Source: Aeromonas sobria (GTDB lineage Bacteria > Pseudomonadota > Gammaproteobacteria > Enterobacterales > Aeromonadaceae). Taken from it: DNA of 64,000 nucleotides. The notes beneath the pieces were generated by a model that saw nothing but the letters and a program-made list of their open reading frames with translations, searched no databases and was not told where the DNA came from. Made by a program: the position numbers and the translations under genes. Below are positions 63,760 to 64,000 of this stretch, piece after piece (position 1 is the stretch's first letter; each line of letters starts with the position of its first letter). Where the stretch lies: NCBI RefSeq assembly GCF_000820145.1, contig NZ_CDBW01000013.1, positions 122,509-186,508 of the forward strand, given 5' to 3'.

Positions 63760-64000
63760 TTTGGTCGACCATATCACCATTCAAATGGCAGTAAATTGAG
63801 CTGATACGGCTCTGATATTGCTAGAAAATTGTGGGAATAACGGGCTATCTGGCACTATTACGGCAGTTAAAAGCCAGGCATCGGCTGTTTAACACGCTAA
63901 AAATGACAACGCCCGGTCGAGAGACCGAGCTTTGGTGTTCACTCTGGTGTGCAAACATGCGGTTTGACGGGCAAAATCTGCCATAGCAAAAAGGCCTTCC
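63760..64000. other. Non-coding end of window
   Basis: No gene seen. It contains a CGGTC-gaga-GACCG hairpin near 63916-63930 and ends with a 14-bp sequence (63987-64000) that is the exact reverse complement of 63597-63610, the right arm of the yijD terminator, so another such hairpin probably begins at the window edge, perhaps ending a convergent gene. Confidence 0.45.

Overview
The window looks like chromosomal DNA of an Aeromonas-type gammaproteobacterium. It has high GC (roughly 60%), a complete MSHA type IV pilus locus, ftsYEX-rpoH in the enterobacterial order, fabR-yijD, and a CsrB RNA with a CsrD-like protein. The genus is inferred from gene content and not proven. I see no prophage, insertion sequence, CRISPR array, rRNA or tRNA.

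Layout. 1-13754 (minus): the MSHA pilus locus, read mshI, I2, J, K, L, M, N, E, G, F and then mshB, A, C, D, O, P and the first codons of mshQ. Its CsrD-like partner mshH lies at 14786-16708 beyond a D-cysteine desulfhydrase-type gene. 17221-20766: a CSS-EAL c-di-GMP phosphodiesterase, a methyltransferase and the ChaA cation/proton antiporter. 20975-28007: hutI-G-U-H (histidine to glutamate), repressor hutC, and a beta-carbonic anhydrase just upstream of hutC. 28133-33961: rpoH, ftsX, ftsE, ftsY, rsmD and yhhL. 33962-~34500: a CsrB-family sRNA. 34819-40810: a WYL regulator with palindromic sites, a sirB2/kefB/kefG-like cluster, a LysR regulator and an SDR. 40899-48128: copper-type DUF411 pair, an exported oligopeptidase B and a TAXI-TRAP transporter. 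48652-57182: phospholipase D-type ClsC, MltF, YfcZ, a 53-aa TatA/E, two LysR genes, YhgN, YecH and a dicarboxylate/amino acid symporter. 57280-63538: an EmrAB-type pump, a YhhN lysoplasmalogenase homologue, a 50-aa orphan gene, a delta-9 desaturase beside fabR, and yijD.

The genes suggest one surface/biofilm regulatory theme: MshE has the MshEN c-di-GMP motif, an active-looking EAL enzyme could lower c-di-GMP, and CsrD-like MshH would set turnover of the CsrB RNA encoded about 17 kb away.

The most unusual signal is repeated 3' gene tails. Downstream of mshG lie three 57-bp units and downstream of chaA one 48-bp unit, each re-encoding the end of the gene with its stop codon. A 50-aa gene is followed by two further 131-bp copies of its tail, and a lone acetyltransferase tail sits at 63631-63759. 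In chaA the differences are almost all synonymous, which suggests displaced alleles, as with elements that integrate into gene 3' ends and carry a replacement tail. Several intergenic regions also carry promoter-hairpin-terminator arrangements that look like unassigned small RNAs.
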